Below, piece by piece: positions 1-12,383 of a stretch of 64,000 nt of DNA (its first letter is position 1; every line of letters begins with the position of its first letter). The stretch is from Azolla caroliniana (Eukaryota > Polypodiophyta): NCBI GenBank assembly GCA_043228905.1, contig JBHGNT010000010.1:21886001-21950000 (forward strand), written 5' to 3'. The position numbers and the translations under genes are program-made. Under the pieces are notes generated by a model that was given only the letters and a program-made list of their open reading frames with translations, was not told the DNA's origin and searched no databases.

Positions 1-3000
1 TGCTGAAGGAGCACATTTCCTTTCTTCTACATCAATAAAGGTCTCAAGTACACGCCTTTCCGAATAGGAAAGTCCCAAATCCTGTGCAAGAGGATATTCC
101 TATACAAGAGCAAAATATGAAAAAAGCAACCAGATTGCACCTCAAGACATGAAATCATGATAAACATTGAAGGCTTTAATACATACCGTTAACAATGCAT
201 GAGACAAAGGTGTCCCCTTAGAGGTGTTGTCAGATAGTGCAGCTGCTAGACGTTGTAACAGATCCCGTTCACGTAATTGAAACAAGGCAAGCTGAAATGT
301 TATTAAAAGCAATATTGAATATTTACTCGTGGAACTTTTTTATGCTTTATGAAAATACAAGCGAGAGAAAGCGAGAGACTTGGAAATCTTTGCTCAGTAG
401 AACAGATGTTGCCAACGAAGTTTGGAGAGTTGGATTGCTCCCATTCATATGTTCCATACCAAGTGTCTCCATCGGTTTCTTCTTCTTCTTTGCAACAAGG
501 TACTCCCCAAGCAATGCCTTGCTCACCTTCAAGGAGAGAAGAAAAACAATGATTTAACTTTCTAAAAAGGATCCTGATGTATTCAGTATGATGACATCAA
601 TATGTTACCTATATCTATCTATGAGAGTCTTGAGCAAAAATAATCCCAGAAGTGATATGTTCCAGATATTTCATATCCATGAGATCACACTGGAATTTGA
701 TGTTATGTAGATAAGGCAATAATGGTATTCATATCCAGATTTATATGTTTCAAATACTAATAAGAAATTAGTAGGAAGGATGAAAGAAATTAATGGATTC
801 AGCATGCTTTCAAACCCAATCAGTCCCAAGTAGAGGGCAAGAAATGAATACAAAATCCCATGGACATCCCATATTACTGTATATGATTCGGCAGCATTTG
901 AAATTTTCCCACAAGGAAAATGTGGTTTTCTATTATAATCACAAACTAATGATGAACCACCAGTTGAAGTGATGAAAGAAACGAATGGATTGAGGGAGCT
1001 TTCAAACCCAACCAGCCCCATGCAAAGGACAAGCAATGGATACAAACCCTGGAGTCCACCAAAACTACAGATCTAAAATACAAGAGCTTTGCCTCACCAA
1101 CAGAGGCTCGACAACATCTCTGAGTATGCTACCAGATCACCAGGTTTTCTAGATCCTCCCTTCTATATCATTGACCTTAATATGCTAGCAGATCGCCAGG
1201 TTTTCTAGGTCTTCGGGGGTTAATCGGATTCCCACTTATCCTACCCTTAAATCCATAAGAATTAGCTTTTAATTTTGGTCCCATATTAATATCCATATTG
1301 AATGTAGCAATGAACAAAGAAGCAAGAGAGGATAGACGATAAACAAGATATATTTAAGAGATGCAATTTAAAGGAATGGGATCTATTGCGGAGGGGCCCA
1401 GTGAAATTGATCGGTACCACTATCGCTGGATAAATCAGATTGTTCCATTAAATGATTTTTCCAAGACATGATGCTATGTTTTGGTGGCATTCACTGCATT
1501 TTCTCACTAACATTCTTGTATCGAATCTTCTCCTTCAGGACCTTGGGATCATTAAGTGTGGAACCCAAATTTCCAGATATCAACCACAAGATTTCCCTGT
1601 ATTACAAGTGGTATTCACTTGATTTTCAAGGTATCCACACCTTAATGTTATTCACTTAGAAACATGGGGTTCAAGTTCTATGGGCTTTCACTGGATTTTC
1701 TCGTTACGCACTTAAATCCAATATGGAGGACCACATTTCTATGGCAATTACTGGATTTTCTCGTTTTGCACATCTGCTTGGGCTTTAGGTTCATAAAAAA
1801 TGAAAAGGCAATTGTATTAACTCGACGAGAAAGAAAGAAATAGAGATATATTAACGTCTTTTAAGAGGACAAAATGGCCTACAAGACCAGACAAGGGATT
1901 ACATCGTAAGTGTTGTCTCATCTTTGAGAACAGAAAATCAAAATAAAATAAATATTACTCAGTAAATATAAAAGTAAATATGATAAAAAGAGACAAAAGA
2001 ATCTGGTTTTCGGCACATGGGAGATTCTGAAGTTTGATATTATAACTTTTGTCTTCGAAAGATCTCTAGCACAGGTCGATCCAGAATGGAGAGAGAGAGA
2101 GAGAGAGGTGTTAATAATTATAACCCTGTACCAAAGGTAGAGATGCTAATACTAGTTAATCATGTAATACCTGTTGCATAAGGACATTGTTGTCACCCTC
2201 AAATGTCAGCTGCACATCATATTCTGCCTTCAATTGGCCTATCCGATTCTCTGTTTTCAAACCTTGACCACCACAAGCTTCGCGACACTCCTAAAAAGGG
2301 TAGTAAAGAAATATTCTAAGCCTGCTCATAACACAGGCAAATTGGATTAATACAGGCAGGACAAGGAAAGAAACCTGGAGAGTTCTAATGCCATGCCATG
2401 AAAGCATTGCCTTGTAACTACTTGATAGAACATGTATCATCTTTGCATCGGCAGGTGTTCGATATGCATACAAACTTATCAATTCATTTCCAGCAAAACT
2501 GATACCATACCTACGATCCATTAGTCACAAGTCAGTACAGGGATAAATTATATTTAAAAATTAAATGGATTGAGATTCCATTTCACAAGAAGTACAAGCA
2601 GTTATTTAACTAATTGCTTTGAATTCAAAGCTTCATCCAATCTAAACACACCTCCACTCTCCTAATTGTTTGAAAACATAGTCCACGTAAATCAAAGCAT
2701 TATCTCCATCAATTAAGACTCAGAGTCATATTGATAATATTATTCTAGGAACTAGGAACAGCCCAAAATATTAAAAATCCCCTAACACTATGAGATCAGC
2801 GCAGAGCTTTCTGGATAAATAGAAGTCCCAAAACTACATAATATGAGTATCATTTTAGAAGAAGACAGAAATTCTGAGAAGTCCTAACACTATCAGATTA
2901 AGGCACACATTTCTGGATCAATAAAGTTTCACATGCTATCGCAGAAGTATCATTCTAGAAGCAGCCAGAAAATGTGAAACCCTCCTACTCTATGAGACTA

Positions 3001-6000
3001 GATCACAGATATATCGACAAATGTATCTCTTATTAACTACATAGTAAAAGTATATTCCAAAAGCAGCCAAAAGATTGAAAAACCCTACCAATATGAGATC
3101 AACAGCTTATCCCTAGCTTCTACAGTCAACTTGTATATAAAACACCAACAAGTTCTCTTAAACATTTATTTCTATGAGATGTAAAGTTTACAATACGTTT
3201 TGGCAAGGAGAGGGATAAGACGGCGCTGATGGCTAGGATAATCAAGCAGCAGGACCTCTGGACCATTGGGAGTGAGTGAAAAAGCCCTTCTTGTCAAACC
3301 ATAGCGGATCGCTGTTGCCATTCCAATCTGAGAGACAAAAGAAAACCCTTACTTCGGTAAATCCAATCTGAGCAAGAAAGAATGCACTTATACAATGTAT
3401 TAGGAAAACAAAAGATGAATCCCTATAGGATTGCTGTTGCCAGTCCAATCTGGCAGAAAAGAAAACTCTTTACTTTGGGCAAATCCAATCTGTGCAAGAA
3501 AGAATGCACTTACACAACGAATTAGGAAAACAAAAGATGAATCCATTGAATTGTACCTTGGCAACATACGCAGCACCCGTTGCAATTGTAACACGACCAA
3601 ATGTGAGAGGAGCCATGAATGCACCAAACCTCTGCAGTTCCAACATACATCACGTCATTTCATCTATTATATCATCCATTAATCAGAATGGGTCATGCAC
3701 AGTTAATACTTGGTCAGGATCTTCTATCTGACTAATATAATCTCCATTTTCAGATACATCAGCAACAGAATTAAGAATATTCTCACGAGGCACACGAACA
3801 TGATCAAACCTGAAAATTGAAACAATAACGCATCATTTAATCGAACTACTTAAGAAGAAATCAATGTCCAATGGAAAGTATTAACAAAATCAGCACCATA
3901 TTCTTCCATTGTCTACACCGTTAAGGCCTGTCTTGTGTCCACAGTCTGCAATTCTGATGCCTGGACATACATGGCCCCTCTCATCCCTTAACTGTACAAT
4001 AAACGCATGGACGCCTTCAGCCTTCCCATGAATATTTAGCTGTGAGAAGACCACAGTATGCGACGCATCCTGAATAAAATGGAACCTTCACTCAATATAC
4101 ATGAATTGTAAATTTTAAGACGATGCAAAACCTTGAAATTTAAATGCTTACATTGGCAGCACCACCAATCCAATATTTCTGAGCAGACTCACACGGAGAA
4201 TGGATAACAAACTCCTGTGTAGAAGGATCATATTCGGCAACGGTCTCTATGCCACGAACCTATAAAGATTTGAAATAAGAACTTTTTAAATCTGACAATG
4301 TTAAAAACAAGGGGGAAACTCTGAAATATGCCAGAGTTTTTCTTTAGTAATCCAAATCCCAAGTTTCCCTCACAAATGCTCTTGGTCAACCCCGCATAGA
4401 GTAATTATATGGTCAGTTCATCCCCTTGTCCACTATTTGAGTGCAAATATGATCAAAAGGCATTATATGATCTGTTCTTTCAGGGTTGACCAACGACATT
4501 TAGAGAAATAATGGAAAACTAGGGTTTCCCCCTAAAACAATAGCCATATGCATCAATTTTTCACATTGGGTACCCACATTGCTTCCATGTCCAAGCTCAG
4601 TCATGGCAAAACAGCCTATAACTCTGAAATCTTCAGTAGGTTCTAGCCATTTCCGGTGGTGACGTTCTGTCCCAAGATGTACAATGGCACCACCCCTGAG
4701 ATAATAACAAAATGAATTTCGACTAATATCATTGATAATCAACGACATAATGACTACACAAGCTCAGAAATTTAGATAAAAAATGATGTATGCAATGCCT
4801 TCATAGAAAAAACCATAGATTCTTTGTTGCAACTAACATAGCGTTAGTGGTGATGTGGGTCACATCCGGTTGACATCATTAAGAACTTACAATATACATA
4901 TGCCTTATCCTTATTTATCTACCATAACAAGGTTTAGGTTCAGGTGATCTTACTCAGTCATGAGGGTGCTCAAATCCCTCTATATGTAGCAGTTGAAACC
5001 TATATATATATATATATATATAAATATCCCTCATCCTTCTTTCTCTACCATAAAATTTACTCCTGGACTAAGACCTCCCTCTCTCTTAGGAGTCCTATTT
5101 GTCTTCTTAATTATCATTTTTCTCCTTAATCTATCTATCATAATCTGCATGCATAGACTAAGAACTCCTCTCTCTCAGCTTACCACAAGTGGAAATGCAC
5201 CCCAAGCTTGATCGCCAAGGCGTGGTCGAAAATATTAAGGCATTCATGCTGCGCAGCTCGAGTCAAGATGAAGTCAGGGTCATTCCGAGAAAGCCAACCT
5301 TTGAAGAGCCCTCTGTCACGGAGGAAGAGGGCTCGCTTCATGGTTATGGCCCTCTGAGCTTCCATGGTCTGATTGTAGTCTGGACTCAAAAAAGTATCTC
5401 CATCAACCTTCTTCAGATGGAAGAGATCAGAACTCGCCATCAATCGAAAGACCGCATCACGTTCTTCCACATTATGGCCATCCAGAAGCTTCCTCATTGA
5501 AAGAATATCAAACGAAGGTGGACCTGTAGAAAAGACAGAATTAGGTACAACACAATGCAAAGAGAAAGATGGAACATTTTATTTGGAGCACGCTGAAACA
5601 CGCTAGACATTTTGAAGAAAACTAAAACACTAGCTTCCTTATAAGCACGAACTTAAAACCCTAGCTTATTAGTAAATTTAAAAGAAATCAGTGCAAGGAG
5701 AAATTATTCATCCATGAAAAGCATAGGCCCAGGGTTTCTATGGAAAAGTAAACGTTTTCCCTTTCTTCTTTAATTTTCTTTCAGAAAACCGTATCTCAGA
5801 AGTAAATTCGAAGATTTATGGATAGACATGAGCACATAAGATGGGTTTCTGACGAGAAACACATCCCAATTTTATTTTTATCTTTACAAAAACTAAAACA
5901 ATGTCTTCCTTATAATCATGAATTAAAAAACTAAAACGTAAGCTCATCAGTCAATTTTAAAAAATACAGTGCAACGAGATATAATTCACCCAGGGAGAGC

Positions 6001-6571
6001 TTGAATGGAAAACTTTTAGTTTTCCCTATCTTCAATGATTTCTATGTTTCTTTCAGAAAACCCTATTTTAGCAGAAAACACAAAAGATTTATGGATGGAG
6101 CACCGACCTAGGGTTTCTAACGGGAAATACATCCCTATTTTTTTTGTTTCTTCATAAGGTAACTGTTAAATTCCTTTCTTTCTTATAAAGAAGATTCACA
6201 AATCACAGATTATCAGTAAATCCAAATCAGCGAGCATCAGAACCACTAGTTTATAAGAAAAGTCATCACCTTTCTTTCTTCTGACCAAGAATCAGAAGCG
6301 TTCGCAAATTAGAAAATTTGATTCAAAAATGTTTTTTTCTTACAAAAGCAAATCAAGAATCAAGAACCCTAGCGTATCAGTAAATTCAAAACAGAAATAT
6401 ATATATATATATATGTACATTACCTGAATTGGATTCAGCAGAAGTAAAGCTTAAAGAAGGTTGACGTTGAATCTGTGCAGAATTACTGATAGATTCTGTG
6501 GATATCGATGATGGTGGAGAGATATGATTGAAGATAACAGAAGTTCTCCTCCTTGTGGCGTTTCCTTCCAT
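1..6571 (-). CDS. ACX3: Acyl-CoA oxidase, ACX3 type (peroxisomal beta-oxidation), C-terminus beyond left edge
   Basis: This gene encodes a FAD-dependent acyl-CoA oxidase, which catalyses the first step of peroxisomal fatty acid beta-oxidation and makes H2O2; plant ACX3 prefers medium chains. Thirteen exons can be joined in frame with GT/AG junctions: 6424-6571, 5184-5523, 4578-4695, 4152-4259, 3897-4069, 3710-3809, 3557-3631, 3197-3327, 2375-2510, 2171-2290, 380-526, 187-291 and 1-81 (partial). Motifs seen include DGHNVEERD and [12 protein letters not shown] (N-terminal domain), [13 protein letters not shown] (FAD/substrate domain), [39 protein letters not shown] and [12 protein letters not shown], which carries the family's catalytic Glu. 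The ATG at 6571 was chosen because it opens exon 1 and puts a PTS2-like nonapeptide, RTSVIFNHI, at residues 9-17. No stop or frameshift is visible, so the gene looks functional. From knowledge of the family, roughly 100 C-terminal residues should lie left of base 1. The ACX3 rather than ACX2 assignment rests on remembered family sequences. Confidence 0.93.
527..2170. repeat. Large ACX3 intron with internal duplications and a LINE-tail relic
   Basis: This 1.6-kb intron contains several old local duplications. A segment of about 80 bp at 780-860 recurs diverged at 971-1052 (shared AATGGATT and GCTTTCAAACCCAA). A segment around TATGCTACCAGATCACCAGG at about 1123 recurs at about 1181. A TTCACTGGATTTTCTCGTT-like motif occurs at about 1490, 1687 and 1750. 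Positions 1826-1906 (GA/GAAA run followed by ATTAACGTCTTTTAAG) resemble the 3' tail of the LINEs near 53.5 and 56.4 kb. A short (GA)n lies at 2091-2107. I see no coding exon here. Confidence 0.6.
2745..3107. repeat. Degenerate ~100-bp tandem repeat, about 3.5 copies, inside ACX3 intron
   Basis: Three successive units share the order CCTA-CACTATGAGATnA, then TTTCTGGAT, then AGTATCATTnTAGAAG, then CAGCCAGAAAnT. They begin near 2785, 2884 and 2983, and a partial fourth begins near 3085. Units have diverged by substitution and small indels. They lie wholly in the intron between exons 3197-3327 and 2375-2510. Confidence 0.65.
3304..3553. repeat. Tandem duplication (~123 bp x2) spanning an ACX3 exon start
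   Basis: Copy 1 (about 3304-3428) and copy 2 (about 3429-3553) both contain GCTGTTGCCAnTCCAATCTG, an AAATCCAATCTG motif, AAGAAAGAATGCACTTA and GGAAAACAAAAGATGAATCC. Copy 1 holds the real 3' splice site and first codons of exon 3197-3327. Copy 2 lies upstream in gene orientation and keeps a decoy acceptor and a pseudo-exon start. Confidence 0.85.
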
Positions 6572-7056
6572 AGTGCCTTTCTTTTTCTTGCTTCTGATTG
6601 ATGAGGGTTTGCTTCCTTAATTAATCGTGGAGAGATGGAGCTTCCAAGGTAGACAATTCTCTCCTTTTCCGATTCCGTAATTAGTGTTTGTATTTCTTCT
6701 TCTTCGACTCTTCTTTGTGCAGAAAAGAAAAGTCTTCCTCTTTCTTTCTTTCTTTCTTTCTTTATTTCTTCTTCTTCTTCCCTACCCAGAAAGCCTTCTC
6801 TCTCCTTCGATTCTCCCTCTTCTAATGCCTTCTCTATGGAGACACTCCTCCTCTTTCAGCGATTTCTTCTTCTGCCAGGTTCTTCACGCAGAAATACTCT
6901 CGTCTAGTCTGACTACTTTCCTTGTTGAGCTTCCTCCTCCGTTTTACGCAGGAACCACCATGAAATAGAATTCTCGTGCTCGCTCACGGAGGATCAACCC
7001 ATAGAAGCATATATATGTATTACATATAGAAGAACGTCCTTCCTTCCTTCCTTCCT

Positions 7057-7092
<36 letters not shown>

Positions 7093-9300
7093 GAGTCATC
7101 TGTGATGTCATTCGTCGTCGACGGCGTTCTTCTGAAGTACATAAATATAGACAGTCAGTCAGTTCAGTCGGTAACTGATGTGTTGGTTGGTTGTTGCCCA
7201 CCATCGCTTATGGGCTCGGCTCGGCTCGGCTCGGCTCCAATCGGCTTGGCTGGGTTCCCCCCCCCTATTCATATGGATGGATTCATTCCTATGGCCTGTT
7301 GTGCCTGCCCACATGGCACCACACCATGAAATGGTCCGTCCCCCCCCCCCCTCACATCGGTCAGGCCCGCACTTACTTGTCATTTGTGATGAAAACGTGA
7401 CATACAGTTGATTTCAAACACGTTTCTATCAAGTCTCTGCCTCGTGTCCCACCATACGGCATACGCAGTTTCGGCACATTCTGTGCTTGAGACTCACGAC
7501 ATGCGGTGCAATAGCAACAACAAGTAGCCAGCCACTCTTCGGTTGTCACGTGCAAAGTCGCAAAATGTTGCTTCTCACAATGAAGCCATTCGTATGTCTA
7601 GATCACTCGTGTGGTTGATTGCTCACAATGAAGCGAGATTATATTGCCCAACTATCGAGGTATGCGCGCTTACTATTCTTATCACTTGGTTTTATATAGT
7701 GAGACAATATTAGCACAAGTGCCCCGTGCACATCTATAAATTTATGCGCGCTTCTGTCCAAAGTTATTAGTATTATTTTAACTTGGCCATTGTGACGAAT
7801 TATGTATAAGCACATGATGCACATGGACATATTTCATCTAAGGCTGATCTCTTTACTCTTGTTGTTATTCAAATGTACGCTAACGGTTCATGATTACCCA
7901 ATAAATTAAATGTTAACTGACAATTATTTTAATGTTGAAAGAACACAAGCCATGAGACGATGAAAAAGAAGAGAAAGCCCACATATAACAAGACAAAAGA
8001 GTGCAATTTTCCTTTCACATATATTGTTCGTGGCACTCACACTATCTTGTATTTATCCATTATTCCCAATTTAGGAAATCTATGCCACAACACAAGTGAT
8101 TTATTCACGAAATAGTAGAGCTAAGCCTCAAGCTCACAATAAAATTTGTCCTTAGCTTTGTCTTCCATGGCCATAACATTATTCAGCACAAACTCTAATT
8201 TTAGAAAATTACAACCTTATCCCATAAGTCTAGCTGAATATCAAAATGATCACCTTGTCATAACTTTTGTCATCATAGATATATCCCCTAAATAACTAAT
8301 CTTCCACGCCTCAGTAACATTAATAAGCCACGTTAGTAGGGGTTATTCGCACGCTCAATAGTACCACAATGCCATGACTCAAATAAACCTAGAAGTCCTT
8401 CTAGACTTGAATTCAAAGAAAATATGCAACCTTCCACAATGAAGTGTGACACTACTAATGCTTAAAGAACTTTTCTCACATTTATGAGTATAAAGTTAAT
8501 GAGTTGGTAAATTTTAACTAGAATGCCTTCAATGTGCATATGTCAACAATCATTCATAAGGGAAGCAACATGTATGTGGAGAAGAATGTATTCCCAAAAC
8601 TACTTGAATGCCCCTCTTTGTAATATTTGGTTTTGTACTATGTAGGGGTATTTAGCCAAATTTAAATAGCTCACGAAAATTCAAAATTTGTCCTACTACA
8701 TTGGGCTCATGAAACAACACAAAAAGCATGCATTCCCCTTTGATTTCCTAGTTGCCTTGTGTTATCTAACATCTTTTTCAGTATTTGCTTATTACAATAT
8801 TAGAAGAAGATGAACCAAAACATTTTGTAGTTGATTAATAGATCATGATTCCTCTTATGGTGTTTTTTGACGTCATCTATTTGATCATCCCTGAGCGTAC
8901 GTGGGCAACCCTAGCCCAAGGAAGGTCAAGCAAATCATTGAATGTTTATACACCCAATCTATTGAAGACAAGCAATGTTGTTTACTATCTTCTCTCTTGT
9001 GGTACCTATTACTCAATTGTGTGTTATGATAAATAGCCGACTTAAAGGACCATTTTATTCCTTTTCTCTGTTGTAACACAATATTTTAAGAAGTTTCAAC
9101 GAAATATAAAATTATTATAGTTCATCAAAGTAAGATAAATGATTTTAATTCATTAGAGTATTACTCTCATATCTTATTTTATTTTATTTTTATTTCCAAA
9201 GAAGAATATACTCCATTAGTTAAAATGACATACAATACACAACTTTAGACATTACCTACTTCCATATGGACTACATCACTTATTTATCTTACACTAAATA
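6572..9300. promoter_or_regulatory. ACX3 5' flank and gene-free interval with simple repeats
   Basis: Directly upstream of the ACX3 ATG lie pyrimidine runs: (TTTC)n and (TTC)n at about 6700-6785, (TTCC)n at about 7027-7046 and (CT)n at about 7050-7088. On the gene's own strand these are GA/GAA tracts, plausible for a plant core promoter or 5' leader. A GGCTC pentamer repeat lies at about 7214-7235 and C homopolymers at 7259-7266 and 7340-7350. From about 7400 to 9300 the sequence is AT-rich with no open frame or protein similarity that I can recognise. No promoter element is assigned with confidence. Confidence 0.4.
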
Positions 9301-9790
9301 GCCCACATGTTTGTTCTCCATGTTTGTCGTGTCATTCACGCCCCTCTATCATCTAATGGGAGGGGGGAACATCCATCTCGTTACTACGTACTGCCATCGT
9401 ATATCCACTCCAATTTCTGTAGCCATCGGTGTAGTACACCATCATTTTCTGAATTTCAGCCTCATTAAATCTGAAGCATCATCTGTTCCATCAATCCGCT
9501 CATATTGGGCCCTCAATGTAGTTATTAGCATGTGCCATATTAGCTTAATAGATTCTGCTGGAGGCCGTTTGTTTGCTGAAAATACCTTGGTACATCTTGT
9601 GGTCCAAATGTTCCATATGATAATGGGTGCTAGCAACATCCATAGATCTACAAATTTATGCTTCTGGGCATTACTTCTAGGTGCACTGTTACCAACGATC
9701 ACTCGAATAGTTCCATTCTCCCCTCAATTTGTGCCAAGTAGAGAGATTTCTTGTGGGCTACGTAATACAAAACAGGAAACATAATGTAGA
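9300..9790 (-). pseudogene. Degenerate non-LTR (L1-type LINE) C-terminal fragment
   Basis: On the minus strand, 9442-9702 reads through KFVDLWMLLAPIIIWNIWTT and PPAESIKLIWHMLI. This is the pattern (LL..I.WNIW..R...VF) seen downstream of the reverse-transcriptase zinc-binding domain in plant L1-type elements. The frame is short, without an ATG in context or upstream RT, and stops flank it, so it is a relic. The similarity is by pattern only. Confidence 0.5.
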
Positions 9791-10646
9791 TCTAAAGAGG
9801 GCATATAACCATGTCATGGTAATTTGCATGTCTTAGTGTTGGCCTTACGAAGATTCGATGGAAGCTCTTGTATAACATTCATGTAAAAATATTTAATGGG
9901 TACTAATTCATTTAGACATAGGCTACCCTCCAAGATCTACCATGAATGACGAGAACACTGTAAACTCTCGCGTAAGAATGCATAATCAACATGAAATTTT
10001 GTAATTGCTTGATATAGTAAAACATTACTCTAATAAGTTAAAGTATAACCTTTGAGATAATAAGAGTGCTCAAAATTCAATCAACTTCATTGTCATTCAT
10101 ATAATAGCTTAGAAAAGTTTGAAGCAAACTTGTCATTTGAAAAAAAGCCCAATGTTACTCCTAACATCACTGCTTCATGATGGTGTCAAATTGCTTCATG
10201 ATGGTGTCAAATTACTTTGCAAGGCTCCACGGGGAAGGTGCATACATGATCAAAGATAAAGAGCATCAGATTTCCAACATTAAAACATTCTAATTAGAAT
10301 ATCATGTCATATAATAGAAATTTCTTCAAGAATATACACTTTGAAAACTCACATGCACACATATGTTGATTATCACTGGCGTACATTTATTACATAATTT
10401 GGTTGATAATAAGATCTGTGCCGAAGGATCAAGGAAGTACAAAATACAATTAATCTAATAAGCAAACCAATACAATTTACTCAATTTGTGATCATGTACC
10501 CCATTGCCTAAGATAATAAAAAATGTCAATCCATAAAGGTTATTATAATGGGCTATCAAGAACCCAATGATGTGATCATACTCGTAAGCCTCTCTAAGGG
10601 ATGGCATGGGGTCTTGTTTGTGCTTTTTCTTTGGAGGATGGGGGAC
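9791..10646. other. Gene-free interval 3' of the DUF641 gene
   Basis: AT-rich sequence with no supported frame. It includes a perfect tandem copy of a ~20-bp unit (TTGCTTCATGATGGTGTCAAA-like) at about 10170-10212. The last ~200 bp should hold the 3' UTR of the minus-strand gene starting at 12383. I do not assign a poly(A) site. Confidence 0.4.
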
Positions 10647-12383
10647 CTAACATTTTAGATGTTGATACACTTGGCATTTTATGACTTTATCCAATGCTTG
10701 AAAACCAGGTACAACCAAGAATTCAACCTTCTTTTGGGAGCATGTAGAACAAAGTCTACCATCAATAAGCTCAGGGACAGCTTCCACATAAACGGGATCA
10801 ATGTGTAGACCTTTGCCCACCCTCAATATAACCACATGAGGATGCAAAGAATATGCAAGCTTGTGTAATAACCATACTCCTTTGGCAGCATCAAGAAAGG
10901 AAGCAGTGAAAACCTCTCTTTCCTCACATGAGTTAAACTCGATATTCCATGCGAATTGCGACCAAAGCTCTTTTGTTTTCCTCTCACAGAACCTCCAAAA
11001 GTCTGCATTAAAGCTTGGGTGCGAACTATCCACCGCATTCCCGACCTCGACTAACTTCATCCTTTGAAACTCCTCAAGCCTTGTGGTGCAACGAGTCATT
11101 GGATTAAGGATATGCATAAGGCCTGAATCATCAAAGTTGTCATTCTCGAAACAATGGTAGAACACCTTGTTGATTTTTGATTCTAATGCATAGACAACAT
11201 GTTCCTTGCGTGTGAACAAGACCTCTGGCTCAAGTTCATTCAGGGTCCGCCTCACTGAATAACCGGAGGCTTCTAATTGCTTGATAAGAGCCTTGCCAAA
11301 GGACCTTATGGCAAACCTAGCTCTAATTGTAGCCATCTCAAACAAGGAAAGAGTTATGGTGGTTCTATCTTGGGAAATCATGTTGTCATGACTTATACTA
11401 TGATGATGGTGGTGGTGGTGGCGATGATGGTGAGTGTGTGGGTTCAAATCTGGTATTATGACAATGTCACTAGAATGATTGTTTATGATGATATCACTAC
11501 CACTGGAGCTGCTTTTCATGTCACTACTACTAGAGTTGGTTTTCATGTGGTCACCGGTACAACATTTGCTTTTCGTGTGGTCGAGACCACTCGCGGTATT
11601 GCTGTCGGCTTTCCTTTCAAGGAACTTCCTACTTTCTTCTAACTCTTGGAAGACTGCAGTGTAATGATCTTCCTCCATCTGTTTCTCCATAGATTTCATT
11701 TGTTCAAGTTGCCATTCAAGCAAATCTATAGTATCTTGCTTATTCGCCAGCTCTTGTTGTTGCTTCTTGCTAATCTCGATCAAAGCCGCGACTTTCTTGC
11801 TAGAACTAGACATGGGGGCATGAGGAGGAGGAGGAGGAGGATCAGGATCTGATGATGAGGTATTCTTGCATGGGTTTAGACATGAGAACCAATTGGTGAG
11901 GAGACCAAATGGTTTGTTAGATTTACCAGGTTTATTACGAAAAAGCTCGTTAATGGCCATAACGTGGCATGTCGTCCCTGTTCGCATCCTGACAGACTCT
12001 GCCGTCGATTCTGTTTGATCTTCTGGGTGCAGGCTGAAGCTTTTGCTTCTTCGAAGCCTCACCCCTGCACTTGCGTGCAGATTATTGCCACCACGATTAG
12101 TACTGGCGCCAGTGAAGTCGCCGATCGGATTGGTATGGCTGTAATTATAATTACTGAGAGGTCGAAACATTTGGAACGTCGATTTGGAAGCAGACGACGA
12201 AGACGTGGAAGAAGAAGAAGATGAAGATGAAGATGAAGTGGAAGGAGATGAAGAGGAGGTGGAGCTGCTCGAATATGATGATTGGGTTGGGGCACCACCA
12301 CCTCGCATGATACTCATCGAAGAATTGACAGTGTGGTTTCTGGAGAGGATAGGGAGAGGAACATTCAAATCATCATTAGTCAT
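10647..12383 (-). CDS. DUF641 protein, GIL1/IRK-interacting-protein family
   Basis: This is a single-exon gene for a 578-aa protein. The C-terminal third (about residues 345-578) is the plant-specific DUF641 domain. It begins MATIRARFAIRSFGKALI and includes SFNADFWRFCERKTKELW, HPHVVILRVGKGLHIDPVY and, near the end, KKVEFLVVPGFQALDKVIKC. Family members act in light-modulated gravitropism (GIL1) or bind the receptor-like kinase IRK (IRKI); the exact orthologue cannot be settled from here. Before the domain are a coiled-coil-prone segment (about 190-260, KKVAALIEISKKQQQELANK), a Ser-rich run (about 31-65), a Pro run (about 180-190) and a His run (about 315-330). The ATG at 12383 is followed by an acidic/serine N-terminus typical of the family, and the frame closes with TAG at 10649-10647. 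No intron is needed. The homopolymer runs are the most variable part and could be mis-sequenced. Confidence 0.9.
   Translation of the reverse strand: MTNDDLNVPLPILSRNHTVNSSMSIMRGGGAPTQSSYSSSSTSSSSPSTSSSSSSSSSSTSSSSASKSTFQMFRPLSNYNYSHTNPIGDFTGASTNRGGNNLHASAGVRLRRSKSFSLHPEDQTESTAESVRMRTGTTCHVMAINELFRNKPGKSNKPFGLLTNWFSCLNPCKNTSSSDPDPPPPPPHAPMSSSSKKVAALIEISKKQQQELANKQDTIDLLEWQLEQMKSMEKQMEEDHYTAVFQELEESRKFLERKADSNTASGLDHTKSKCCTGDHMKTNSSSSDMKSSSSGSDIIINNHSSDIVIIPDLNPHTHHHRHHHHHHHSISHDNMISQDRTTITLSLFEMATIRARFAIRSFGKALIKQLEASGYSVRRTLNELEPEVLFTRKEHVVYALESKINKVFYHCFENDNFDDSGLMHILNPMTRCTTRLEEFQRMKLVEVGNAVDSSHPSFNADFWRFCERKTKELWSQFAWNIEFNSCEEREVFTASFLDAAKGVWLLHKLAYSLHPHVVILRVGKGLHIDPVYVEAVPELIDGRLCSTCSQKKVEFLVVPGFQALDKVIKCQVYQHLKC

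Noticed and set aside
671-1045. Minus-strand 124-codon frame in the ACX3 intron
   Set aside because: It covers two diverged copies of an intronic duplication, is not conserved with ACX proteins and is skipped by the phase-consistent exon chain.
7178-7411. Open frames over the GGCTC repeat and C homopolymers
   Set aside because: Low-complexity sequence. The frames are short and compositionally driven.
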